Shown here: piece by piece, positions 16,007-25,087 of the stretch
Position numbering within the stretch: the first letter of the stretch is position 1
Layout of the letters: each line of letters begins with the position of its first letter
Assembly: GCA_029261305.1 (NCBI GenBank)
Contig: JAJDBO010000007.1
Location: 1 to 27,246 of the forward strand
Length of the DNA stretch: 27,246 bases
Source of the DNA: Nitrospirales bacterium
Lineage (GTDB): Bacteria > Nitrospirota > Nitrospiria > Nitrospirales > UBA8639
Direction of reading: 5' to 3'
Translations under genes and position numbers: made by a program
The notes under the pieces: generated by a model
The model's database searches: none
What the model was told of the DNA's origin: nothing
The model's input: only the letters and a program-made list of their open reading frames with translations

Positions 16007-16822
16007 ATGAGAGAAATACATAATTTAGAGATTCATCTGGTTCATGGTTGTAATCTCACTTGCGAAAGCTGTTCACATTATTCCAACCAGGGTCATAAGG
16101 GCACATTGTCCTTGGAAGAGGCTGACTCTTGGATGAAGCGATGGAGCCACAGAGTACGGCCTAAGATCTTTTCTCTTGTGGGAGGTGAACCAACGATTCA
16201 TCCCAATCTTCCCGAATTTCTTTTGCTGGCAAGGAAAAACTGGCCTGACGCCAAAATACGACTCGTGACGAATGGCTTCTTTCTCCACCGCCATCCATCC
16301 TTGCCATTAATGATGCAACGTGCCGGTAACGTCACCTTACAACTCTCCATTCACCACGATGGCGAGCAATTTCGTGAAAAACACCAACCGATCGGGAAAC
16401 TGTTAGGGCGGTGGGAGTCAGAATACGGGATTCAGGTGGCATATAACGAAACCTTCAAAAATTGGACTCGGCGGTATAAAGGGTTTGGGTCGGAAATGGA
16501 GCCGTATAATGACAAGCAGCCGAGGAAAAGTTGGGAGAACTGCCGTGCGAAGTTCTGCCGCCAACTGTTTGAAGGGAAAATTTGGAAATGCGGACCGCTA
16601 GCCTATTTGAAAGTCCAAGATTCTCGCCATTCCCTGTCTGATTTATGGCGGCCTTATATGCAGTATCAACCTCTACACGCTGACTGCACGCAAGTAGAGT
16701 TAGAACATTTTTTTGACTTGGAAGAGGAATCCTTTTGTAGCATGTGCCCAGCGAATCCCGAACGCTTTGAATTGCCCGATCCCTTGGTCTCCAAGAATTT
16801 AGTTATCGCTTCATCTGAATAA
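16007..16822 (+). CDS. Radical SAM protein with extra C-terminal cysteines
   Basis: The 271-residue protein has the radical SAM 4Fe-4S motif C-x3-C-x2-C (CNLTCESC, Cys 15, 19, 22) and the SAM-binding GGEPT motif at 59-63. The strand motifs IRLVTNG and LQLSIHHD follow, the normal order of the barrel. Five further cysteines at about 179, 184, 195, 244 and 247 (CRAKFC, KCGPL, CSMC) resemble an auxiliary SPASM or twitch cluster. The family cleaves SAM reductively to a radical and modifies peptides, proteins or small molecules. No precursor peptide gene is seen close by. In a glycan locus a sugar dehydratase- or epimerase-type reaction is possible, but the substrate is unknown. It starts at ATG 16007, without a clear ribosome site, and is convergent with the asparagine synthase gene. 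Confidence 0.85.
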   Translation: MREIHNLEIHLVHGCNLTCESCSHYSNQGHKGTLSLEEADSWMKRWSHRVRPKIFSLVGGEPTIHPNLPEFLLLARKNWPDAKIRLVTNGFFLHRHPSLPLMMQRAGNVTLQLSIHHDGEQFREKHQPIGKLLGRWESEYGIQVAYNETFKNWTRRYKGFGSEMEPYNDKQPRKSWENCRAKFCRQLFEGKIWKCGPLAYLKVQDSRHSLSDLWRPYMQYQPLHADCTQVELEHFFDLEEESFCSMCPANPERFELPDPLVSKNLVIASSE

Positions 16823-16890
16823 GAATCGGTCTATGGTTGAGGAGAACGATTTTATGGTCTGACCATCATTTCTTCGATTTTTCCATTCTC

Positions 16891-18813
16891 TCATGCTTCA
16901 AGGGTTACATTGAGGCGAGCTGATCCCCCTTCATCAATGAACATCTGGTGCCAGAGTTCTAACATAAGAAGATTCCACAGCTGTTTATGCCTGAGCCGAG
17001 TTCCGGAAACATGGTCATCGAGTAATTGAGTGACTACATCTTTATGGAAATATCCTCGATTTATAGCGCGAGAGGAAAGAAGGGTATCATACGCCATCTC
17101 ACGAAGGTCTTTCTTAAACCAGTGGTCAATGGGAACCGTAAACCCCATTTTGGGCCGATGAAGAATTTTCTGAGGTAACATATCTTGTGCCCCCTGCTTG
17201 AGGATATATTTTGAAATGGGCCCTCGTAATTTCATATGAGAGGGAAGGCTGGCACAGAATTCCATAACTTCATGATCAAGAAAGGGAGCTCGGCTTTCCA
17301 GGCCGTAGGCCATGGTGGCAATATCCATTTTTACCAGGATGTCATTAGGCAGGTATGTGCGGACATCCACATCTAAACTGGCATCTAGAGAGTCTGGAGC
17401 ATCTGACTGTCTAAAGGCCTCGACAAAATAGTCTGTAGAATTGGTCCATTTGGTTTCTCGAAGAAATTCTTCAGTGCAAATCTGCTGTTTGAGTTTCGGG
17501 AAAAAATGACAGTTCTCATGAGCATAAATTCTTTCGTGGACATTCCCTCGATCTGCCAAAGATTTCCTGGTTTTTCCGAATAGTTGATGTGAGTTTTTGT
17601 ATTCTGTCAGTCGATCGCTTATTCGAAAAAGAGACCTCCCAAAAATCCTATACAACCAATCTTTGTTTCGGCGTGCTTGATCGACATGATATCGCCGGTA
17701 CCCCGCCAAATTTTCATCCCCGCCATCTCCATTCAGCGTGACGGTGACATGTTGTCGCGCCAACTGACTTAAGTAGAAGGTTGGGAGCGCGGATGAATCC
17801 GCAAAGGGTTCATTGTGATGCCAGACGAGTTTTGGAATGATCTCTGTGGCACGTGGAGCAATCACAAACTCTTCATGAGTGGTGGCATATCGATTGGCCA
17901 TTTTTCTCGCGAAGGGCAATTCATTGAGTCCTTCCTGTTCGAAACCTATAGAGAACGTCTTGAGAGGCTGGACTCCTAATTGTGCCATCAGTGCCAAGAT
18001 AACACTGGAATCCACGCCTCCGCTCAAAAAAACACCAAGTGGTACATCACTGACTAAACGGCTTTTCACGGCCCGCTTGAGTTTGACAAGTAGTTCCCCC
18101 TGGGCGTCTTCCTCGGAACCAGAAAAAGTATTCTTATAGGAAAGGTTCCAATATCGTTCCTTGGTTACATTGCCATTTTTGATGATGAGGTAATGAGCGG
18201 GATCAAGTTTGTGTACACCTTGAAAGGCGGAATTGGGTGAAGGCACATATTGATAAGACAAATAGTGTGAAATTGCTTCGAGATTGACCTCCGCTTTAAA
18301 GCTTGGGTCGGCTAAAAAGGATTTCGGTTCAGAAGCAAAGGCGATTCCGTGGTGATCCATCCAGTAAAATAATGGCTTCTTCCCCACTCGATCGCGGGCT
18401 AAGAAGAGTGTGTGCTCTTTGGTATCCCATATAGCAAAGGCAAACATGCCATGTAAAAATTGTAAACATTGAACTCCAAAGTGACGGTAGGCGGTTAATA
18501 CGACTTCGGTATCACTGTTCGATCGAAAGTGATATCCATAGGACTTAAGAAAGCTTCGCAATTCCTGGAAATTGTACACCTCTCCATTATAGGTAATACA
18601 AAACCCACCATCATCACTCACCATAGGTTGGTGAGCGGCAGGCGTTAAATCAATAATGGCCAGGCGGCGATGTCCAAATCCCAATGACCCATCCGTGTAG
18701 ACACCTTCCCCATCTGGGCCCCGATGAGCAACTAATTTACACATACGTTCAAGAAGTCGTGTCTCGACAGGGGCGCTAGAAAGGAAGTTATATCGGCCAA
18801 CAATTCCACACAT
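16891..18813 (-). CDS. asnB: Asparagine synthase (glutamine-hydrolysing) / amidotransferase
   Basis: The 640-residue protein starts MCGIVGRYNF, exposing the class II glutamine amidotransferase nucleophile Cys 2 after Met removal. The glutaminase half contains HRGPDGEG, GFGHRRLAIIDL, ITYNGEVYN and SNSDTEV. The synthetase half has the PP-loop SGGVDSS (about 264-270), FSIGF and the LNGDGGDENLAGYRRY block, and ends with ESRAPFLDH. By family it uses glutamine ammonia and ATP to amidate a carboxylate: aspartate in the classic reaction, or a uronic acid or amino acid on a glycan in many exopolysaccharide loci. It is a single gene on its strand between forward genes. A GGAT lies about eight bases before the ATG, and a -10-like TACAAT at 18853-18858 could serve a promoter. 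Whether it makes asparagine or decorates the polymer cannot be told here. Confidence 0.9.
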   Translation of the reverse strand: MCGIVGRYNFLSSAPVETRLLERMCKLVAHRGPDGEGVYTDGSLGFGHRRLAIIDLTPAAHQPMVSDDGGFCITYNGEVYNFQELRSFLKSYGYHFRSNSDTEVVLTAYRHFGVQCLQFLHGMFAFAIWDTKEHTLFLARDRVGKKPLFYWMDHHGIAFASEPKSFLADPSFKAEVNLEAISHYLSYQYVPSPNSAFQGVHKLDPAHYLIIKNGNVTKERYWNLSYKNTFSGSEEDAQGELLVKLKRAVKSRLVSDVPLGVFLSGGVDSSVILALMAQLGVQPLKTFSIGFEQEGLNELPFARKMANRYATTHEEFVIAPRATEIIPKLVWHHNEPFADSSALPTFYLSQLARQHVTVTLNGDGGDENLAGYRRYHVDQARRNKDWLYRIFGRSLFRISDRLTEYKNSHQLFGKTRKSLADRGNVHERIYAHENCHFFPKLKQQICTEEFLRETKWTNSTDYFVEAFRQSDAPDSLDASLDVDVRTYLPNDILVKMDIATMAYGLESRAPFLDHEVMEFCASLPSHMKLRGPISKYILKQGAQDMLPQKILHRPKMGFTVPIDHWFKKDLREMAYDTLLSSRAINRGYFHKDVVTQLLDDHVSGTRLRHKQLWNLLMLELWHQMFIDEGGSARLNVTLEA

Positions 18814-19130
18814 CGTGTGAATCCATACTGGTTAGGTGCCAAATGAGGGCCTATTGTAGTTCTTCCTTCAAGATCATGAAAGACGTCTGGAGAAATCTTA
18901 CCGTGGGAACTCAAAGTCTAAAGGTGAGGCATCCTCGTTTTTATGGAAAAAGGGTAAGGGGTATTTCTTTCCAGTATGCTGGATCACGGATTTTGCTTCT
19001 TCCTTCTGTTTGTACTATGGTCTGGCCAATTTAGATGAGGGAGCGTGGATTTCCCCAAACGCTCTGTGCGTGAAGTCCAAGGAAAGACTAGTCCACTCTT
19101 TACATTCCTTTTCCTCAACCTCGAGGGCTC
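18814..19130. other. Divergent intergenic region with a small hairpin
   Basis: This 317-base gap separates the asparagine synthase from the forward deacetylase gene. It holds a perfect GAGCGT/ACGCTC inverted repeat at 19041-19064 with a 12-base loop, in the likely leader of the forward gene and without a T-run. A -10-like TACAAT is present on the reverse strand at 18853-18858. Short open frames here have no recognisable product. Confidence 0.4.
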
Positions 19131-20540
19131 ATGGATCTCCGATCGACTTACCTAGAAATTTCCATGGATCAAAGGGATGAAGCGTTTGCCCAAGGGTACC
19201 AGAAACGCCATTTTTTCCCCCACCGAGTGTTTTTTTTACCCAAATGCGGCCCTGATGGGTTCAAACAAGCCAAAGCCATGGTAGGAAAGTCTGACCTCAA
19301 TTCGTGTTGGGAAATTGTCTTGTATGCCATTAGCCCTGTCATCGACGAATTTCCTCAAACACTCTTTTTTGATTCTGAAATTTTGTATCACCAACAACAG
19401 TTTGGCCAACGAGGACAAATTGCTACGGTCAACCTTTTTATCGACAATGATCGTCTGTATACCATGAATCATCAATCCGACCTGGTTCAACGGATTTCCA
19501 GACGCCGACATTTGAAGACTCGCGTGGAAACCGTGTTCAAGGGTTGGAATCTCATGTTGTGGAATGCCATTTTGAATTTTGCCTTGGAGAGAGGGCTGAA
19601 ACAGATTTATTCTCCCACCGCTGAGTATGCCATGCTGAATACGGATAAGAAGCGAACGGTTCAACGAGAAATGTTTGACCGACTCTACAATCGGGATGTG
19701 CATAGACTTTTTAATCCAGTGAAACAAGGGAACTGGTGGCGTGTTGATGTCAATGAGTATCGTCATAGGAATATCCAAGCTTCTAGAAAGAAGGTCGAGC
19801 AATCCAGTGAGAAAATAATCTGTATTTGCCATGATATTGAGAGAGGAATGGGCCACGTTGACGTGGATCCCGCTTTTGCGGTTCGCGCCAACCACACGGC
19901 TCCTCTTCACCTTGCTCATATGTTGGAGATTGAGAAAGAGCTTGAGGTCAGAGCCTCATATTGTGTGGTGGCCTCATTCATGAATGAAGTGAAAGAGCCG
20001 ATCTTGGATGGCGGGCATTGTTTGGCATTTCATTCCTATGACCATAAGGTTGGGTCCCGTCCGAAAGGCCCTTTTCAAAAGATGGTGAGGTGGTGTTGGG
20101 AAGAGCCTCATACTCGGCAATTAGCACGATGCCGAGAAGTCGACCGGCGACTCAAGGGGTACCGTCCTCCACGATCCAATATGACCTCCGAACTCAATGC
20201 CCCATATTTGTGCCAGCAAAATATCGAATGGCTGGCAAGTTCTGTATCCTCGTTAGGGGCCAGAACCCCGTTTTTAAAAAACCGAATGGTGTATATCCCT
20301 ATCCAATTCGATGATTTTCCACTGTATAAGCATGGAACGACATATGAAGATTGGGAGCGGTCTGCTCTGAAACGCATTGAGACATCAGATTTTGTATCGT
20401 TTGGTCTCCATGACTGTTACGGCGAGTTCTGGCTTCCTCATTATCCAAAATTTCTAGAGAAGGTGAAAGAATTGGGGCAGGTAAAAACGCTAAACGAAGT
20501 CGCCAGTGAAGTGATTCTGGCCAATAGTGAGTGCCCTTGA
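19131..20540 (+). CDS. Two-domain protein: unknown N-terminal half plus NodB-like deacetylase domain
   Basis: The protein is 469 residues. The C-terminal part from about residue 229 has the deacetylase pattern: ICICHDIERG (Asp about 235), the His pair in LAFHSYDHK (about 300), YRPPRSN (about 344) and the late FVSFGLHDCYGEFW (about 426). The N-terminal ~225 residues match no family I recognise. They contain HRVFFLPKCGPDG, a DNDRLY motif, FKGWNLMLWNAI and a stretch around IYSPTAEYAML, without hydrophobic helices. No signal peptide is present, so it is probably cytosolic. I infer carbohydrate deacetylation on an intracellular intermediate; the N-terminal domain might bind the carrier or sugar. 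The ATG at 19131 is preceded by GAGGG three bases away; a second ATG is at 19164. The next gene follows by 19 bases. Confidence 0.78.
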   Translation: MDLRSTYLEISMDQRDEAFAQGYQKRHFFPHRVFFLPKCGPDGFKQAKAMVGKSDLNSCWEIVLYAISPVIDEFPQTLFFDSEILYHQQQFGQRGQIATVNLFIDNDRLYTMNHQSDLVQRISRRRHLKTRVETVFKGWNLMLWNAILNFALERGLKQIYSPTAEYAMLNTDKKRTVQREMFDRLYNRDVHRLFNPVKQGNWWRVDVNEYRHRNIQASRKKVEQSSEKIICICHDIERGMGHVDVDPAFAVRANHTAPLHLAHMLEIEKELEVRASYCVVASFMNEVKEPILDGGHCLAFHSYDHKVGSRPKGPFQKMVRWCWEEPHTRQLARCREVDRRLKGYRPPRSNMTSELNAPYLCQQNIEWLASSVSSLGARTPFLKNRMVYIPIQFDDFPLYKHGTTYEDWERSALKRIETSDFVSFGLHDCYGEFWLPHYPKFLEKVKELGQVKTLNEVASEVILANSECP

Positions 20541-20559
20541 TCCAAATGGCAAAAATTAT

Positions 20560-21624
20560 ATGACCTTAGATTTTATCATTACCATCGACCCCGTCAAACC
20601 CTTGTCGTTTCTTAACGTCATTATTCATTCTTTCAACCTACAAACGAATAAGAAATTTCAGGTGATTTTCTACAATCAAACGCTGAAAAGCGAAAAAGAA
20701 GTCATGGAGACGCTTACCATTCACCCCAATTTTTCTTATAAGTTTTTTAGTATTGATCGTAAATACTTTTTTGGGAAGTACCCTATTTGGAACCTCTATG
20801 GTTTTCATGATTTCTTACTGGAGCAAGGTATTCTCACCGATTATTCTATGTCTTTACATATGGAAGAGTTTTTGGATGTCGATTATGTTGAGCATGCCCT
20901 TGAGGTGTTAGAAACCCATCAAATGGACATTCTGTTTGGGAACCTGACCCGCACGCAATTACAATATGATGATATCCAGCCTATTCTCAATTCCCAGACC
21001 TCTGAGGCCTTTCACCGCTATTTACAGAGCCATCATCTTGATCACGCTTACCACTGGACGTTCAAATATTCTCCCATGGTGTGGACGAAGAAAATTTCCC
21101 CCAAAGTCAGAAAAGCCAATCTTCGAAAGCTATTTCATTTTGGATTTAAAAAACAGCTGAGGCCAACTGCCCGTGGATATACCAAACTTCAAACACGCTA
21201 CGAAGACGTGCATTTTATGAGACGAGAGTTTGCGGAACGAAACAATTGGTTCCTCCGAGGCCATGCCATGTATTTCTACGATATCCACATTTGTGAACAA
21301 CCTGTCATTTGTGAACTGAGTAAGGAGTTACAAAAGGTTACGGCTTTTCCTCTTCATTTTAATCGACGTAAAATTTATCACATCAATCACAATAAATTTT
21401 ATTTTCAATTTGAAGATGTTGAGTTCACGACACAGATGTTAAAATTTCGGACAAGTGACCCAATTTTGCAGAACTTACAACAGGCGATTACGATGTTTCG
21501 AGAAAAGGGGGCCTCTCTTACTGAAGCATTGCAATATACGAGAAAAAACAAAGAAGGTACTGGATCCCAAGATTTGGACTATATTTTACATATGAAATAT
21601 CTTCGTGAGAAGTCTCCAATATGA
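20560..21624 (+). CDS. Divergent glycosyltransferase-like protein
   Basis: The protein is about 354 residues. It starts with a strand typical of a GT-A fold (LDFIITIDPVKPLSFLNVII) and a second strand KFQVIFYNQ, which match the opening of GT2 enzymes in arrangement. Where GT2 enzymes carry D-x-D before a Y/V block, this one reads LHMEEFLDVDYVEHAL. Later blocks (YEDVHFMRREFA, GHAMYFYDIHICE) fit an acceptor-side acidic motif and a metal-binding His. Similarity is therefore structural pattern only, and the activity is uncertain. No membrane helix is seen. I chose ATG 20560. An alternative GTG at 20527 overlaps the previous gene by 14 bases and would add 11 residues. No strong ribosome site precedes either. 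It is probably co-transcribed with the deacetylase-type gene upstream and the GT2 downstream. Confidence 0.6.
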   Translation: MTLDFIITIDPVKPLSFLNVIIHSFNLQTNKKFQVIFYNQTLKSEKEVMETLTIHPNFSYKFFSIDRKYFFGKYPIWNLYGFHDFLLEQGILTDYSMSLHMEEFLDVDYVEHALEVLETHQMDILFGNLTRTQLQYDDIQPILNSQTSEAFHRYLQSHHLDHAYHWTFKYSPMVWTKKISPKVRKANLRKLFHFGFKKQLRPTARGYTKLQTRYEDVHFMRREFAERNNWFLRGHAMYFYDIHICEQPVICELSKELQKVTAFPLHFNRRKIYHINHNKFYFQFEDVEFTTQMLKFRTSDPILQNLQQAITMFREKGASLTEALQYTRKNKEGTGSQDLDYILHMKYLREKSPI

Positions 21625-21705
21625 GACTCTCAACATGTTAACGATTTTGATTTTTCCCAAGGCCATACCAAAGGCAGCCTCACTCACTCAATAAGGCACG
21701 GTTTT

Positions 21706-22644
21706 ATGATACCCCCCTCACTTATTTCGTGCGGACCATCTGAGTCACCAGAGGGCAACGTGGACTCCCACCCAGCGGGCCAGGAGGAAAACCATCTCTT
21801 GGTCACGGCTATTCTGCCGTTGAAATACTATAAGGAAGATTATCTCAGGGAATCGTTAAATTCCTTGGTGAATCAATCATGTCCCGACTGGCGTTTGTTA
21901 ATCGTGGTCGAAGAAGGTGATTGGGAACATTTTTCACGGCTCTTAGAAAAAGACTTACAAGATCCACGTATTAAAATGGTGATCATGGAGGGGCAACCCT
22001 TTTCGGGGAGTATTAACACGGGGATGAGGCAGGCCACCACAGATTTCGTGGCGTTATTGTTTGCAGACGATCTCTGGTCGCTCGATGCGGTTCAAATCTT
22101 ACATGCCTATATTCAGCACAATCCAGGGGTTGATTTTTTTCATTCATCAAGAGTGATTATTGACGAATGCGGCAAGTCTATCAGTTCGGTGAAATTGAGT
22201 AAGGCCAATTTCAGGCTTGAAGATTTTAAAAAAGGCTCGCCTGTGAAACACCTGCTCTGTTGGCGGAAGGAGAAAGGGTTAGCCGTTGGGGGCATTGACG
22301 AAACCATATACAAAGCCCCCGATGACTATGATTTTCCTTGGACCATGGCTGAACACCATGCGGAGTTTAAGGCCATACATGAATGCCTGTACTATCACCG
22401 GAATCATTGTGAATACTACAGGAAAACAACACATATTCCGGCAAGCGTGGCAACGAGTGATATATTGAAAACACTCAAGAAACATGGAGTAGGCATTTTT
22501 GAGAGGCATTTTATTGTCTGGAGAAAATGGAAAAAAGGAGGGCTCGGGAAACAATCGATATATAGAAATAAACTGGATAGGTGGGTAAGGGGCAAGCTAG
22601 GTCTCGATGCAAGAGGGTCGTGGAAGCAAAGTGTGTATAAATAA
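21706..22644 (+). CDS. Glycosyltransferase family 2
   Basis: The 312-residue protein has a 30-residue polar, Pro/Ser-rich start and then the GT-A core. This comprises VTAILPLKYYKEDYLRESL, a strand LLIVVEEGD, the FSGSINTGMRQATTDFVALL segment and the metal-binding LFADDLW, the D-D pair taking the D-x-D place. C-terminal blocks include CWRKEKGLAVGG and DDYDFPWTMAEH. No transmembrane segment is present. It is the third gene of a forward run and ends 58 bases before the convergent GT2-GT4 fusion ends. The start at ATG 21706 has no ribosome site; no other ATG lies before the core. Donor and acceptor are unknown. Confidence 0.83.
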   Translation: MIPPSLISCGPSESPEGNVDSHPAGQEENHLLVTAILPLKYYKEDYLRESLNSLVNQSCPDWRLLIVVEEGDWEHFSRLLEKDLQDPRIKMVIMEGQPFSGSINTGMRQATTDFVALLFADDLWSLDAVQILHAYIQHNPGVDFFHSSRVIIDECGKSISSVKLSKANFRLEDFKKGSPVKHLLCWRKEKGLAVGGIDETIYKAPDDYDFPWTMAEHHAEFKAIHECLYYHRNHCEYYRKTTHIPASVATSDILKTLKKHGVGIFERHFIVWRKWKKGGLGKQSIYRNKLDRWVRGKLGLDARGSWKQSVYK

Positions 22645-22702
22645 GTTGACCTGCAATGATGTGAATATCTTCAGCCTCTTATCGATCTCAACAATAATTA
22701 CT

Positions 22703-25018
22703 CTATTTTTCACGACAAACATTAGTGCCCATCTTTTTTGGGTTTCCTTCAAAGCAATCGACCCATAGCTGAACATTTTTCTTAATATCAAAACGTTGCT
22801 CAATCTTTCCGCGAGCTTGCTCTCCAAACAATTTTCTTAAATGACCGTCATTCATCAATTTCATCAAGGCTTCGGCTAGGGCCTGTCCATTCTTCGGCGG
22901 GACTAAGAGTCCATTGACGCCATCATCAACGATTTCAGGAATAGCTGTGGATTGTGTGGAAATTACAGGAAGTTTCATGGCCATGGCTTCTATCAAGGAG
23001 TTAGGAGTAATGTCCTGTGAACCATCTTGGGCTTTCACGCAAGGCAAAATAAAAATATCGGCGGTTTGATATCGACGTAACACCTGATTGAAGGGTTGAG
23101 CTCCAGAAAATGTGACACATTCCTCTAATCCAAATTCACGACGAAGTTTTTTTAATAGAACGAAATACGCGAGTTCCCCTCCCTGTACCCCGCCGATAAT
23201 CTCACAACGAAATCGATATTTTCTCTCCTTTAAAAACCGACAGGCTTCAAGTAAGTAAATGAGCCCTTTTGGTTCAATCAGCCTAGCGACGGACAAAAGT
23301 TTTAGGATGTGTGAACCATTGTCCTGACGTTGCTCGGGGACAAATTGGGTCAGATCCACACCATTATAAATCACCTGAATGTTTGGCCAATCCTTCTCTG
23401 GTAAAAATTGCCTGAGGAATTTTTGATTAAAACGAGTATTTGTCAGGAGCACCTGGGCGTATGAAAACTTTTCTTCAAGCGCATGCTGGTCTGATCGTCG
23501 GTGAATATCACTAGCTCGGGCTTGGATGGTTAAAGGGAGTCGCAACAATTCAGCTGCGATCAGTAACACAAAGGCGGTCCGGTTAGCCCAGGGGGAATGG
23601 ACACGGGTAATATTCAAATCCTTGAAAAGGCCTGCCACATAGACGGCTTTGAGAAACAGCTTGGTATCCTCTTGTAACGTTTTCACCTGTTGGTAGCGGT
23701 GCCCGATCACGAATAAAATTAAATTCACAAAGGAAATGGGAGAACGAAAGAAGAAATGGGACACATATTGCCTGGCGACTTTCTGATCTAGAGGAAATAT
23801 GTAGGTAGTAGAGTCAAGCAAAGTTTTGGCGTTGTCATCCAATAATTCGATATCTCCGTGTTTGTCTGCTACGACTTCAACGGATATCCCTACGTTTCTT
23901 AATGCCCTAATTTCTCGATCAATGAAGGTTTGGCTGAGCACGGGAAATTGCCATAAATAATATCCTACCCGCGGGGGGCCTTGGTCTGTACATGTGGCTG
24001 GGCCTTTCCACATCCGAATAGGCCATTTGGACAGACCGACAACCAGGGCTTCATACAGCTTACGACTTACTGAATGAGTGTATTGTCTGATCAATCTTTT
24101 GAAATGGGAAAGAGCCTTTCGTTTGGTTTTCCTTACCCGTCGTATCATACCCAAAGTGAGTGTAAAAGGAACCCAGAGCATATGACGAATGGGGATAGCC
24201 GGAGTATTGGCAAATTGGGCATTGCTTGGCTTTCCCAAGGGTAGGATCCTCTCTAGGCCTTCAAGTAAGTTTTCAAAACTTTGATGAACTCGTCTTAGTC
24301 CCTTGGTTTGGCCTTTCAGGGAGCCACAGAGAAACGTCGGAACTAGTTGGGTGTCATAGCGAGTAAGTAGGCGAAGGGCCATGTCATGGTCATATTGGTG
24401 TCTTAGGCCTTCTTGAAAAAGACCGACTTGATCAAACACTTCTCTTCGGTAGGTGCGTAATGCCACGGTTTCCAGTTTTGGAATAACCAAATCTCGGAGA
24501 CGATTACTTTTTGGGATGCTCGGTGAAAGGACTTGAGCTTTTCTTTTCCGAAATTCTTTTAGTGAACGAGCGACTGATCCTTGCATATCAAGACAATGGC
24601 AATACACTTGGCCGATGGTGGAATGCTCTTTTAATCTCATGACCATTCGTTTCAAGGCACCTGGAAACACAATCTGGTAAGGTTTCACAAATGTGATAAA
24701 CGGCGTCCGGCTTTTTTCAACGATTATATTTTGACAAGCGGCCATACCTTTTGGAGAGAGATGGCGAATAATGGATATTCTAGGGTCCTGAAAGGACAAG
24801 ACAATGTTTGAAGTCTTATCCGTCGAACCGTCATCTACAATAACCAATTTGAATGACACATGTTCTTGTTTCAAAAGGCTACCAATAGTACAGGAAATAT
24901 ACTGTTCGCTATTAAGGGCGGGGATTCCAATTGTTAATTCGACACTTGAATCGATTTGGTTCTTGTCGTGTTTAGTCATTTTCGCAGTATTTCGTGATAA
25001 CCCGGCGGTCTTGAGCAT
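22703..25018 (-). CDS. Fusion of a GT2 and a GT4 glycosyltransferase
   Basis: This 771-residue protein holds two transferase units. The N-terminal GT2 (about 27-230) has LTIGIPALNSEQYI, LVIVDDGSTDKTS and SPKGMAACQN. The usual D-x-D position, however, reads ITFVKPYQIVFPG, without acidic residues. A basic linker of about 120 residues follows. The C-terminal GT4 (about 365-760) has the N-domain YYLWQFPVLSQTFIDREI, VHSPWANRTAF and ASDIHRR, then the GT-B C-domain VIYNGVDLTQF, LLSVARLIEPKG and FSGAQPF, and the donor-site NSLIEAMAMKLPVIST with IPEIVDDGVNG. So the GT4 looks active while the GT2 half may be degenerate. By family the GT4 acts on NDP-sugars at the inner membrane face. The upstream GT2 gene ends 69 bases before, and a GAAAG is directly adjacent to the ATG. 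Another ATG is at 24979. Confidence 0.87.
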   Translation of the reverse strand: MLKTAGLSRNTAKMTKHDKNQIDSSVELTIGIPALNSEQYISCTIGSLLKQEHVSFKLVIVDDGSTDKTSNIVLSFQDPRISIIRHLSPKGMAACQNIIVEKSRTPFITFVKPYQIVFPGALKRMVMRLKEHSTIGQVYCHCLDMQGSVARSLKEFRKRKAQVLSPSIPKSNRLRDLVIPKLETVALRTYRREVFDQVGLFQEGLRHQYDHDMALRLLTRYDTQLVPTFLCGSLKGQTKGLRRVHQSFENLLEGLERILPLGKPSNAQFANTPAIPIRHMLWVPFTLTLGMIRRVRKTKRKALSHFKRLIRQYTHSVSRKLYEALVVGLSKWPIRMWKGPATCTDQGPPRVGYYLWQFPVLSQTFIDREIRALRNVGISVEVVADKHGDIELLDDNAKTLLDSTTYIFPLDQKVARQYVSHFFFRSPISFVNLILFVIGHRYQQVKTLQEDTKLFLKAVYVAGLFKDLNITRVHSPWANRTAFVLLIAAELLRLPLTIQARASDIHRRSDQHALEEKFSYAQVLLTNTRFNQKFLRQFLPEKDWPNIQVIYNGVDLTQFVPEQRQDNGSHILKLLSVARLIEPKGLIYLLEACRFLKERKYRFRCEIIGGVQGGELAYFVLLKKLRREFGLEECVTFSGAQPFNQVLRRYQTADIFILPCVKAQDGSQDITPNSLIEAMAMKLPVISTQSTAIPEIVDDGVNGLLVPPKNGQALAEALMKLMNDGHLRKLFGEQARGKIEQRFDIKKNVQLWVDCFEGNPKKMGTNVCREK

Positions 25019-25087
25019 CTTTCACAAAAAGGCCCAAGAAAGACCGGGAATTGATTTTTTTACCGATTGAACCTGAAAGCGAACACA

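Noticed and set aside
16854..16866. Palindrome ATGGTCTGACCAT between convergent genes
   Set aside because: The single-base centre cannot form a hairpin loop, and no clean terminator T-run follows it; it is short enough to be chance.
18827..18841. Sigma54-like TGGCAC upstream of the asparagine synthase
   Set aside because: The -24 part is perfect, but the -12 part reads GT instead of GC and the transcript would start only about three bases before the ATG.
18843..19034. Open frame of 63 codons in the divergent gap
   Set aside because: The peptide is unlike any family I know, has no ribosome site and lies where promoters for both flanking genes are expected.
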